Shown here: positions 45,216 through 54,300 of the stretch, in pieces | Layout: each line of letters begins with the position of its first letter | How positions within the stretch are numbered: the first letter of the stretch is position 1 | NCBI RefSeq assembly: GCF_963677575.1 | Contig: NZ_OY782038.1 | Span: 1,550,001-1,614,000, forward strand | Source of the DNA: an uncultured Draconibacterium sp. | GTDB taxonomy: Bacteria; Bacteroidota; Bacteroidia; Bacteroidales; Prolixibacteraceae | Reading direction: 5' to 3' | Length of the DNA: 64,000 bases | The notes under the pieces: model-generated | What the model saw: only the letters and a program-made list of their open reading frames with translations | Told to the model about the DNA's origin: nothing | The model's database searches: none | Made by a program: the position numbers and the translations under genes

Positions 45216-47003
45216 TTATTTTTTACCGTAAAGTGGCCCGTAAGCTTCACAGGCCCGGAAATCAGAACCTTCTCTATTCTCACCAAACGATGCCCATGCA
45301 CTTGGCCTGAAAACCTTGTCCCCATTAACATTGTGCATGTTTACAGGAATGCGCAACATCGAGGCCAGCGTAATCAGGTCGGCACCAATGTGTCCGTAAC
45401 TGATTGCACCATGATTGGCCCCCCAGTTGCCCATTACCGAGTACACATCTTTAAAAGCCCCTTTGCCATTTACACGCGGTACAAACCAAGTAGTTGGCCA
45501 GGTTGGATTTGTACGCTCATCCAGCACTGTATGAATATCATCAGGCAGTTCAACGGTCCAGCCTTCGGCAATTTGCAGCACCGGCCCCAATCCATCAACC
45601 AAGTTTACGCGGCTCATGGTAACCGGCATTTGCCCTGCAGTTTTAAACTGCGACGAATAACCGCCTCCACGAAAATAGCCTCGCTCAGCCTGTGGCCACA
45701 GCGTATTATCCAAACATTTCCGCGCTTCGTCTTCAGTAATTTCCCAGAAAGGTTTCATGGCCGGATTTCCTACTGCATCGCGCTGCTGTGCCGTGGCATC
45801 AAGTGTTGTCGATCCAGAATTAATCAGGTGAATAATCCCGCCTTCTGCTAAACCGGTCAATTCTTTTCCGCAAACCCGTTTAACAGCATCGGGGCTCCAG
45901 TAAGTTCGTACATCAGAAAAAATCTGGCTGGTATTGCTTAGCAAATGCCCGAATAACATCGACACACCATTTAAACTGTCGTTTTCGGTTGCAAATACAA
46001 AAGCCTGACGAATGCCGTTCCAGTCGAACGATGAGTTTAAAATAGCCTCTGTAAAATCGGCATTCGGTTTATAATCGGTCCACTGGCGCTGTCCCTGAAA
46101 ACCACCCAAAATGGCATTTCTTCCCAAACCTTCTTCGCGGTAACCTTTGGCAATAACCTTTTCGTTACCGATCATCATATCGCGGCAAATCAAAGTCATT
46201 TTAACCACCGTCTCCCACTCCGCTTCTTTTCGGACCGCGTCAACCTTGTCTTCCGGTTTATTTACATCTATGCCTTCTTTGCAGTTTGCTTTTGTCCAGG
46301 CCAGTGCTTTTTGATACTCCTCCTCATCGTAAATACCTTCATCAATTCGTCTGAGAATCTCTACAGATTCAACAAACTCGGTGCGAATTCCCAAATACTT
46401 TTGGAAGAATGATGAATCCACCATCGATCCGGCAATTCCCATTGAACTGTATCCGATCGACAAATACGATTTGCCTTTCATTTGTGCCACAGCCAGCCCC
46501 GATTTTACAAAACGTACTATTTTTTCTTTAACATCATCCGGAATTGTTGTGTCGCCTGCATCCTGCACATCCCGACCATAAATTCCGAAAGTTGGTAATC
46601 CTTTTTGCGTATATCCGGCCAAAGCTGCAGCCAGATAAACTGCTCCCGGACGTTCTGTTCCGTTAAATCCCCAAACAGCTTTTGGAACCAGCGGATCGGT
46701 GTCCATTACCTCGGTGCCATAACACCAGCACGACGTAACCGTTAACGAAACGCCAACTCCTTCTTTTCTGAATTTTTCGGCACACATAGCAGCTTCTGCA
46801 ACGCCCCCAATACACGTGTCTGCAATAACACATTCTACTGTTTCGCCACTTGGAAACCGTAATTGTTCGCTGATAAAAGATGCTGCTGTTTGGGCAAGAT
46901 TCATTACCTGTTTTTCAAGCGACTCCCGAACACCGCGTTCGCGTCCGTCGATAACGGGACGGATACCCACTTTTGGCAAATCGCCAATTAGTCTGTTAGC
47001 CAT
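45216..47003 (-). CDS. fucI: L-fucose isomerase
   Basis: The 595-residue protein matches E. coli FucI closely by memory: KVGIRPVIDGRERGVRESLE, TSCWCYGTEVMDTDP, ERPGAVYLAAALAGYTQKG, KGKSYLSIGYSSMGIAGS, FATENDSLNGV and WPTTWFVPRVNGKG. Length is within a few residues of the usual 591. The enzyme interconverts L-fucose and L-fuculose, and uses a manganese site drawn from the Glu in ATENDS and the Asp in SDVRTYW. It opens the minus-strand fucose operon and is divergent from the AraC regulator at 47127. Confidence 0.96.
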   Translation of the reverse strand: MANRLIGDLPKVGIRPVIDGRERGVRESLEKQVMNLAQTAASFISEQLRFPSGETVECVIADTCIGGVAEAAMCAEKFRKEGVGVSLTVTSCWCYGTEVMDTDPLVPKAVWGFNGTERPGAVYLAAALAGYTQKGLPTFGIYGRDVQDAGDTTIPDDVKEKIVRFVKSGLAVAQMKGKSYLSIGYSSMGIAGSMVDSSFFQKYLGIRTEFVESVEILRRIDEGIYDEEEYQKALAWTKANCKEGIDVNKPEDKVDAVRKEAEWETVVKMTLICRDMMIGNEKVIAKGYREEGLGRNAILGGFQGQRQWTDYKPNADFTEAILNSSFDWNGIRQAFVFATENDSLNGVSMLFGHLLSNTSQIFSDVRTYWSPDAVKRVCGKELTGLAEGGIIHLINSGSTTLDATAQQRDAVGNPAMKPFWEITEDEARKCLDNTLWPQAERGYFRGGGYSSQFKTAGQMPVTMSRVNLVDGLGPVLQIAEGWTVELPDDIHTVLDERTNPTWPTTWFVPRVNGKGAFKDVYSVMGNWGANHGAISYGHIGADLITLASMLRIPVNMHNVNGDKVFRPSAWASFGENREGSDFRACEAYGPLYGKK

Positions 47004-47094
47004 AATTTTCTATTTAGATTTTTGAAATTTATTGTATTTATTTAGCAACTACAAAGTACCACTAAACCGCCCCAAAAGCAATGGCTATTTTTAT

Positions 47095-47102
47095 TACATT
47101 TG
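47095..47102 (+). promoter_or_regulatory. Candidate -7 box for the AraC-type gene
   Basis: TACATTTG matches TAnnTTTG and lies 24 bases before the preferred ATG at 47127. No convincing TTTG -33 box is seen. Confidence 0.4.
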
Positions 47103-47126
47103 TATCTGCTTCTAACATTAGCCAAT

Positions 47127-48038
47127 ATGACTACATTAAAAATAAAGCCTGAAAAAGGTGATCCTTCTGATGTTATTCAACTGTTTCCAAACTACAACAT
47201 TCAGCTGCTTTGTTGCCGGCACTGGTGGCTTGAGCAATGGGAACATACAGAACTTTCGTTTCCATACTGGCGCGTTTACCATAACAATAAGGAAGGCGCT
47301 AAAATTATATACAATAACGCAGTGTATGACTTATCGCCCAACAGAATAATTTTGATTCCACCGAACACCTCTTATGCAACGCGTTTATACGATTATGAAA
47401 TACCGGAGGGAGGATATAATATGAAAGGCGGACCGGTTAGCACCACTTTTGAAAACAAAGGAGCATCTTCAAAACCAAGCCTTTTGCATTTTTTTATTCA
47501 TTTTAATATTGGCATACCATACGACAACATTTCACCCCGAATTTTCAATTTTGAATTAAACGATCACCTCCAGTCGAAACTGTTAGTAATAAAAAATCAC
47601 CTCAATCACGACAATAAATTTTTCAATTTCCACATAAGCCTGGTAATAAAATCATTAATTGCTGATTTACTCTCTAATCTCTCCGAGTCGAATTGGGATT
47701 TAATTTCAAACGATCATCGGATTATCAGTTGTTTGAGCTACATCGAAAGAAATTTAGCCGATAATCTGAGTAATCCAACTTTAGCCGATAAAGCCAAAAT
47801 GGCAACAAATGCTTTTATCCGTCTGTTCTCGAATGAGGTTGGTATTTCGGTGCAGAAATATATTCGAAACAAACGCATCGACCGTGCATGTATCATGCTT
47901 CACCACTCGAACTTGAGCATCGACGAAATTGCACAGAAAACAGGTTTTGCCGATCGATACCATTTTTCCCGGATCTTCAAACAATCTACAAGTATTTCCC
48001 CGGCACGGTACAAGAAGGAATTTGGGATGAGTGCTTGA
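47127..48038 (+). CDS. AraC-family regulator divergent from the fucose operon
   Basis: About 303 residues. The N-terminal part is a cupin-like sensor (YDLSPNRIILIPPNTSYAT). The C-terminal 100 residues form the AraC double helix-turn-helix (TLADKAKMATNAFIRLFSNEVG, NLSIDEIAQKTGFADRYHFSRIFKQ, SPARYKKEFG). The ATG at 47127 is preferred over 47100, which overlaps the promoter candidate. Its divergent position 123 bases from fucI suggests that it activates the fucose genes on sensing L-fucose or fuculose. That ligand is inference. Confidence 0.9.
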   Translation: MTTLKIKPEKGDPSDVIQLFPNYNIQLLCCRHWWLEQWEHTELSFPYWRVYHNNKEGAKIIYNNAVYDLSPNRIILIPPNTSYATRLYDYEIPEGGYNMKGGPVSTTFENKGASSKPSLLHFFIHFNIGIPYDNISPRIFNFELNDHLQSKLLVIKNHLNHDNKFFNFHISLVIKSLIADLLSNLSESNWDLISNDHRIISCLSYIERNLADNLSNPTLADKAKMATNAFIRLFSNEVGISVQKYIRNKRIDRACIMLHHSNLSIDEIAQKTGFADRYHFSRIFKQSTSISPARYKKEFGMSA

Positions 48039-48099
48039 ATATTATTTGTAATTTTTGGAATCACAAACTTGAATCAAAATAAAACAATTTTCTTAAAAG

Positions 48100-48141
48100 G
48101 CACAATCAGGGTGAGTCTAATAACTTTGAGCCAAATTGTGC
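48100..48141 (+). terminator. Weak terminator candidate after the AraC gene
   Basis: GCACAAT (48100-48106) pairs with ATTGTGC (48135-48141) about 60 bases after the stop, with a loop of 28 bases and only a loose T-rich tail. Weak. Confidence 0.3.
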
Positions 48142-48168
48142 TATTGATTTTCGAGAGACTTTTCACAT

Positions 48169-48203
48169 AAAAAAACAGCAACAAGAAATTCCTGCTGCTG
48201 CTT
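48169..48203 (-). terminator. Terminator of the GUS-like gene
   Basis: On the minus strand AGCAGCAGG and TTGCTG form a partly mismatched hairpin, followed by seven Ts (48175-48169), about 30 bases after the GH2 stop. Confidence 0.55.
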
Positions 48204-48231
48204 TCAAATAATCAATATCTATATCTAAAAT

Positions 48232-50040
48232 CTACTCGTATTCTGCTGCTTTCTTTTCGTAATACTTCTGCAATTCAAAGAAAGCTTTCTTTTTATACCC
48301 TTTTTCAGAAATCAAACCTTTACGGTTCCAGCCATCCTGAACATCGGGCAACTGACGAAGCGGCGACATAAAATCAACCAGAATCCATGGGGTCATTCCG
48401 GCCAGACCATCTATTTTATCGAACATCGCAATGTCTTCGCGGTACAAATATTCCTGAAATTCTTCACTCCAGCGGGTTAGGCTGTCGGCGTGAAATCCTT
48501 GCAAAGCACCTCCACCAAACTCACTAACAATAATCGGCTTGTCTTCATCTGATGAAATAACTTTTTCGTGACATTCGTCGGGCAGACCACCGTACCATCC
48601 CAGATATTCGTTGAAGCTTACAATATCGAGGTACTTCATCAGCGGGTCGTTAATGGTGTAATATTTTTCTTTATTTCCATCGCCCGGCTGATCTTTTTTA
48701 CATGCTGCCGACAATAAACGAGTATCGTCAATCGAGCGAATATGATCGGCTACAGCGCCCAAAAATGCGTTGCGTGAATCAGATGGAGTTGTTTCATTCG
48801 CAATTGACCAAATGATTGAACTTGCCCGGTTGTAATCGCGATTGATCACTTCGGAATATTGCTGTTTTGCTTTTCGCAGAACTTCCTGATCTTCCCAATC
48901 GATTCCCCAATACAACGGCAATTCTTCCCAAAGCAAAATACCCATTTTATCGGCCTCGCGAAGAATATTTTCCTGGTGCGGATAATGCGCCAAACGGATA
49001 AAATTACATCCCAGTTCTTTTGCCCAGCCCAAAACCAGTTTTGCGTCGTCAACAGAATTTGCACGGTCGGCACGAAGCGGATTTTCATCGTGCAAGGAAA
49101 TTCCTCGTAAGAAAATCTGGTCACCGTTCAGCAGGATCTTTTTGCCTTCAGTTTCAATTGTTCTAAACCCGATCTGATCGCTTACTTTATCGTTTGCAGC
49201 AGAGATGGACACTTCGTACAATTTTGGATTTTTGGGCGACCACAACTCCATATTCTTCACATTGATACTAAAATCGCATGTCCCGTCTGCTGCAACCTCA
49301 ACTTCTTCGTCAACCTTTAATTCAGGAATTTCAATCCGTGCTTTCTTTGGGAAAAGTTCCCCACTCAATTCCAATTTTCCGTTAATCTGTTTGATTTTTG
49401 ATTCAAGCGTACTTTTGTCCAACGACAGGAAATAGTTGCTCACAAAAGTTTTGGGAACCTCAATCAGTTTTACATCACGGGTGATACCACCATGGTTAAA
49501 CCAATCAGTAACCGGAGCCGGAATTCCTCCTTTTCTGCGGCTATTGTTTACACCGATGATCAGAAAATTGTCCTTCTCTTTCAGCAAGTCGGTAATTTCG
49601 AAAGCGAAAGGTGTAAAACCACCTTCATGAACTCCCAGCACTTTTCCGTTTAACGTTACGGTGCTGATGTAATTGGCCGCACCAACATATACAAAATAAC
49701 GTTTCTCGTTCGAGAGATCCTTTTTATCAAAGGTTTTGCGGTACCAGATACTTCCTTCGAAGTACGAAAGTTCAGTTTTTTGTGCATCCCAGGCACCCGG
49801 CACCCAAAGCGTTTGTGCATCGTCGAAACTATATTCAACACGGTCTGATTTGTCTTTTTGTTTTACGTTCTCATAAACGGGCATAAAACCAATTTGCCCC
49901 TGTTCGTAAGGATCGAGTACATATTTCCACTTCCCGTTCAGGCTGGTGAATTCCCGTCCATTTGCATTCTGAATAAAAACATCCTGCGCCAAACCAATAA
50001 ATGGCAACAGGAGTAATGCAAATACTGCTAATTTCTTCAT
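48232..50040 (-). CDS. GH2 beta-glucuronidase-like enzyme, secreted
   Basis: The 602-residue protein has a signal peptide (cleavage near GLA-QDV) and GH2 domains in order: sugar-binding (SLNGKWKYVLDP), immunoglobulin-like and TIM barrel. The acid/base Glu is in SIANETTPS (about E416) and the nucleophile in IIVSEFGGGA (about E507). A WNRKG segment (about N572, K574) matches the Asn-x-Lys motif that binds the uronate carboxylate in beta-glucuronidases; E. coli GUS has E413, E504, N566 and K568 at nearly the same spacing. A glucuronidase, perhaps acting on arabinogalactan side chains, is likely. Galacturonidase remains possible. It lies 12 bases after the GH43_24-like gene. Confidence 0.85.
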   Translation of the reverse strand: MKKLAVFALLLLPFIGLAQDVFIQNANGREFTSLNGKWKYVLDPYEQGQIGFMPVYENVKQKDKSDRVEYSFDDAQTLWVPGAWDAQKTELSYFEGSIWYRKTFDKKDLSNEKRYFVYVGAANYISTVTLNGKVLGVHEGGFTPFAFEITDLLKEKDNFLIIGVNNSRRKGGIPAPVTDWFNHGGITRDVKLIEVPKTFVSNYFLSLDKSTLESKIKQINGKLELSGELFPKKARIEIPELKVDEEVEVAADGTCDFSINVKNMELWSPKNPKLYEVSISAANDKVSDQIGFRTIETEGKKILLNGDQIFLRGISLHDENPLRADRANSVDDAKLVLGWAKELGCNFIRLAHYPHQENILREADKMGILLWEELPLYWGIDWEDQEVLRKAKQQYSEVINRDYNRASSIIWSIANETTPSDSRNAFLGAVADHIRSIDDTRLLSAACKKDQPGDGNKEKYYTINDPLMKYLDIVSFNEYLGWYGGLPDECHEKVISSDEDKPIIVSEFGGGALQGFHADSLTRWSEEFQEYLYREDIAMFDKIDGLAGMTPWILVDFMSPLRQLPDVQDGWNRKGLISEKGYKKKAFFELQKYYEKKAAEYE

Positions 50041-50052
50041 TCTTTCTACTTA

Positions 50053-51234
50053 TTATAATTCGTTTGATTCATCAAAAATGCTGAGGTTCCACTGATCCAT
50101 CCATTTTAATACCGGCAATCCGTTTTCAAATTGAATGGGCAACCAAATGTAACTTGCCTCAATCGGTTTTTTGGGCGTCCAGCGATCGGCCATAAAAATA
50201 AAGGCATCCTTTTTCCCCTCTACCGGTAAAATATATGTGCTTTGCGAGTGAAAAGTGAGATCGGCATCCTCTCCAACACAAGGATTTGGATGTTGATCCC
50301 AAGGCCCCCAGATCGATTTAGCCGTAAACATTCGTGCAGCGTTAGGATCCCAACCGGTACATCCTGAAGTGATCAAAAAATACGTCCCATCTTTTTTGAA
50401 AATGGCGGGCGCTTCGTTATGTCCGCCTGGAGCAACTCGTATATATTTTCCGGTATAACTTAAATAATCATCACTCAACTCGGCAATATGCAGAGTCAGG
50501 TTTTCTTCCGATGAATAAATATGATAGGCTTTACCGTCGTCATCAACAAAAAGTGTCATATCACGCGACATTTGTCCTCCATCAAAATCACGTCGGATAA
50601 ACAAACCATGATGAACAGCCTTCATCCAGTCATCGGTCCACCAATCGGAAAAATCATCCATGGTAACACTGCTGCTTTTCTGCTCTTCGGTCATGTTCTG
50701 CGGCCAAATTCCGGCATTGGGTCGCAAAGAACGAAGATAAGTGTATGGCCCGGTAACCTTGTCGCTAACAGCAATACCAACACGTGCGGCACTGTATCCT
50801 TTGCCTTTTAACTCCAAATGAAAATACAATACAAACTGTTGTGTTTTGGCGTTGTAAATAACCTTCGGACGTTCCATAACACAACCGGCCTCAATATCGC
50901 TCCCAACACTGTCGCTTACAGGCAGCACAACTCCTTCAGGTTTCCAGTTGTACAAATCTTTTGAGGAGTAACAATTCACACCCACCCGGGCCGAACTGGT
51001 ATTTTCGCTTTTGTATTCGCCAAACCAATAATACGTGTTATCGTGATAAAGAATCCCACCTCCATGAACATTGATATGCACACTGTCGGCATCGGGCCAG
51101 GGTTGCCCCGGATGAAAATTTTGAAATCCTTGCGGCTCTTCTTTTTTCGAACTACATCCCATAAATGCAATCATTAACGTGGCACAAAAAAAAGTAATGA
51201 GAATGGGAGAATGTTGATTTGATCGTGGTTTCAT
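50053..51234 (-). CDS. GH43 subfamily 24-like exo-beta-1,3-galactanase, lipoprotein
   Basis: The 393-residue lipoprotein (IAFMGCSSK) begins its propeller with VHGGGILYHDNTYYWFGEYK, then CVMERPKVIYN, RDMTLFVDDDGKAYHIY and GGHNEAPAIFKKDGTYFLITS. These match GH43_24 enzymes that release galactose from the beta-1,3-galactan backbone, and in that group the canonical Asp base is missing, as here. The gene is co-transcribed with the GUS-like gene 12 bases downstream and lies 153 bases from the hybrid sensor, which fits an arabinogalactan role. Confidence 0.83.
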   Translation of the reverse strand: MKPRSNQHSPILITFFCATLMIAFMGCSSKKEEPQGFQNFHPGQPWPDADSVHINVHGGGILYHDNTYYWFGEYKSENTSSARVGVNCYSSKDLYNWKPEGVVLPVSDSVGSDIEAGCVMERPKVIYNAKTQQFVLYFHLELKGKGYSAARVGIAVSDKVTGPYTYLRSLRPNAGIWPQNMTEEQKSSSVTMDDFSDWWTDDWMKAVHHGLFIRRDFDGGQMSRDMTLFVDDDGKAYHIYSSEENLTLHIAELSDDYLSYTGKYIRVAPGGHNEAPAIFKKDGTYFLITSGCTGWDPNAARMFTAKSIWGPWDQHPNPCVGEDADLTFHSQSTYILPVEGKKDAFIFMADRWTPKKPIEASYIWLPIQFENGLPVLKWMDQWNLSIFDESNEL

Positions 51235-51290
51235 GATAACGGCTATTTTGCTTTATTGATTTTATTCTAATCTTTCATCAGAAAGTGAAG

Positions 51291-51298
51291 CAAAAATA
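51291..51298 (-). promoter_or_regulatory. Candidate -7 box for the GH43_24-GUS operon
   Basis: The minus strand reads TATTTTTG, matching TAnnTTTG, 56 bases before the GH43_24 start. A TTG lies 14 bases upstream, shorter than the usual spacing. Confidence 0.35.
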
Positions 51299-51387
51299 TC
51301 AGTCCGTTTTCGCAATCAGTGGCATAAATTCAACGTAAAATTGTACATATTCGATAAACCGACTTTCACCCTGTTTTACTCGCGCGA

Positions 51388-54300
51388 TCAGGTATTCTTT
51401 TCAATGTACTCTTTTGGTGTACACCCGTAAAAATCTTTAAAACAACGGCTGAAATACGACGGACTGGTAAATCCAACCATGTAAATCACTTCACTAATTG
51501 ATCGTTTTCTCTGCACCAGCAGTCCCGATGCAACCTTTAATCGTTGTGTACGAATAAATTCGTTGGCCGTTTGCCCGGTAAGTGCTTTTATTTTTCGGTA
51601 AGCCTGGTTGGCACTTACTTTCAGTTCGGCGCTAAAAGCTTCCACATCAAAATCGGTATTGTCCAAATTATCCTGCACCGATTGCACGGCAGCTTTCAAA
51701 AACTCCTCGTCTAAAGAAGATAATTCAATGTGTTCGGGCTCCAGTATTTCCTCTGTTCGCAGTCGCTTCTGCTTTTGTTTTTGCAGGGTTAGCAGGTTGT
51801 AAATTTTCAGCGACAAAGAGACCATATTAAACGGTTTGTAGATGTAATCCACCGCCCCAAGTCTTAACCCTTTTATCTGATCTTCCTGCATTGTTTTCGC
51901 CGTGAGGAAAATTACCGGGATGTGCGAAAAATTCAGGTTGTTCCGGAGGTTGGAACAAAGCTCAAAACCATCCATTTCGGGCATCATCACATCCGAAAGT
52001 ATAAGATCGGGAGTGATTGCCTCAATTTTTTCCAATGCTTCCTTGCCATTATCGGCACAGGTAACATTTAAATGTTTCGACAAGCCGGTGCACAAAAACT
52101 CTTTCAGATCCGCATCATCTTCAACAACCAACACATGTGGTTTTGTATTATCCGATCCGTTTAATGTTGTGTCGTGTAAAATATTCTCGAAAGTGGCATC
52201 TTCGGGCTGCACCAAAGTTGTTACCGAATCTTCAGGCTTCCACTTTTCGCTTTTTTCGGCTTTTGCCGCCAACTCGCTGTTCAATGGCAGTACCAGTCGA
52301 AAACAACTTCCTTTACCTTCTTCGCTGTCCAGCTCAATCGATCCGCCGTGCTGCTCAATCATAGCTTTGGCCATAAACAAACCAATTCCCCCCGTACTCT
52401 GTGTCCTCAACTGCTTCACCTGAAAAAAACGCTCAAATATTTTCTCCTGATACTCTTTTGCAATTCCAACGCCACTGTCCTGAACCTCGATCACCACCTC
52501 TTTGTCATTTTGGGTGTTGGTTCGCTCAAGAGCATTTATGGAAATCGCACTGTTATCGGGCGAATATTTAAAGGCATTCGACAAAAGATTAAATATTATT
52601 TTCTCCATTTTATCAGGATCGAAATAGGCCATGATATTTTCCGGAGCGGTATTCAACTTAAATTCGATTTGCCGCGAATCGGCCATTGGCTTGAAGAAGT
52701 TAAAAACTTCCTGAAGCAAATTCGCCAAATTACAATGTTGGATATAAAGGCTATCCGGGATTCCTTTTTCAATCTTCCGGAATTCCAGCAGCTGATTAAC
52801 CAAGCGTAACAATTTATAGGCGCTGGTATTTATTAATTGTGCGAGTTTGTGCGACTCAGCACTAAGTTTTTTATCGTCTAGTAACTCTTTCGACGGCCCT
52901 AAAATAAGTGTCAGCGGCGTTCTTAACTCGTGTGTTATATCGGTAAAGAACAGCGTCTTCTGCTCGTTCAGATTTCGCAATTCCTCGGCCCTTAAATGCT
53001 CAAATGCCAGCTCGCTTTTCTTTTGTGCATTTTTAATGGAGTTTCTTCTAAAGAAATACATCAACCCGATAAATACAAAAAAGTACGTAACATAAGCCAC
53101 TTTCGATTTCCACCATGGAGGCGACATAAATACGTTAAATAATGTAGCTTTATCGTAATCAACATCACTACCCGGACTGGCAACAACTTTAAAAATAAAA
53201 TTGCCGGGAGGCAGGTTGGTATAAGTAGCACTATTTCGTGCACCGGCCTTATTCCACTGACTATCAAACCCCTCAAGCTTATAATAATATTCATTTTTCC
53301 CTGCATTCTTAAAATCCATATCAGAAAAACTGAAAGTGATCATCTTATCTTTATACGACAGCTTAACATGATTGGTATATGAAACCGCTTTATCAAGACC
53401 ATAATTTTTTCTTAACTCTTTCTCGCTGTTCAGGCTTTTATCGTAAACCAGCAAATCGGTTAAAACCACTTGGGTTGATTGTAATGTTTTTTGAATACTT
53501 TCAGGTTCAAGCAAAATGAAATTTGCCATGTTTCCAATAACCATACGGCCATCTTCCAATACCAGTTCAGCATTTCTTTCCAACCGGTCATTTCGAAAAT
53601 CCTGAGAAAAATGCTTGCTGATGATCACTTCTTTTTGCACATCAAATTCTACCATCCCCCGATAAGTTCTAACCCACAAATGGCCGGATTTATCTTCCAA
53701 CAAGCCGGATATAAAATCGTTTCGCAAATAATCCGTTTCCGGAAAGCCCTTAAAACTTACCTCCTTGTTTCCGAAGGCATCAATAGTTTCTACTTTCTTA
53801 TTTAAACCGGAATTGGTGCCTATCCACAAGTTTCCAAAAGAATCTTCAATAATTGCATTTACCGCATTATCGTTTAAGGAATTAGTATCTGCTGTTGAAT
53901 AAAAATATTTACTAAATGTTTCGGTTTCAGGATGGAAACAATTCAGTCCGTTTTCGGTACCAATCCAAACATTTCCCTGGCTATCTTCGTGTAACGCGCG
54001 AATTATATTATTGCTTATTTCTGTTGGTCCGTTACCCGGCAAAAAACTTTCAACTGAAAAATTATTATTTGAATTCTGCCTTAGTATTACAAATCCACGC
54101 TCTGTTATACCTGCCCAGATTACTCCCTGATATTTTTTTGAATGAAATAACTCAATAATTTTTGTTCCGGGAAGGGCGGGTATTGTTTCGGTTGTAAAAA
54201 ATTCCCTGCTTTTTGGGTTTAATTCCATATTCGGGTTGAAACAATAATGAATTAGCCCTGCATCTTCGGCGCCTATCCAAAGCCCCGTACTATCGGCAAA

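Noticed and set aside
45189..45851. 220-codon open frame on the plus strand
   Set aside because: It is antisense to fucI and shows no domain or start signal.
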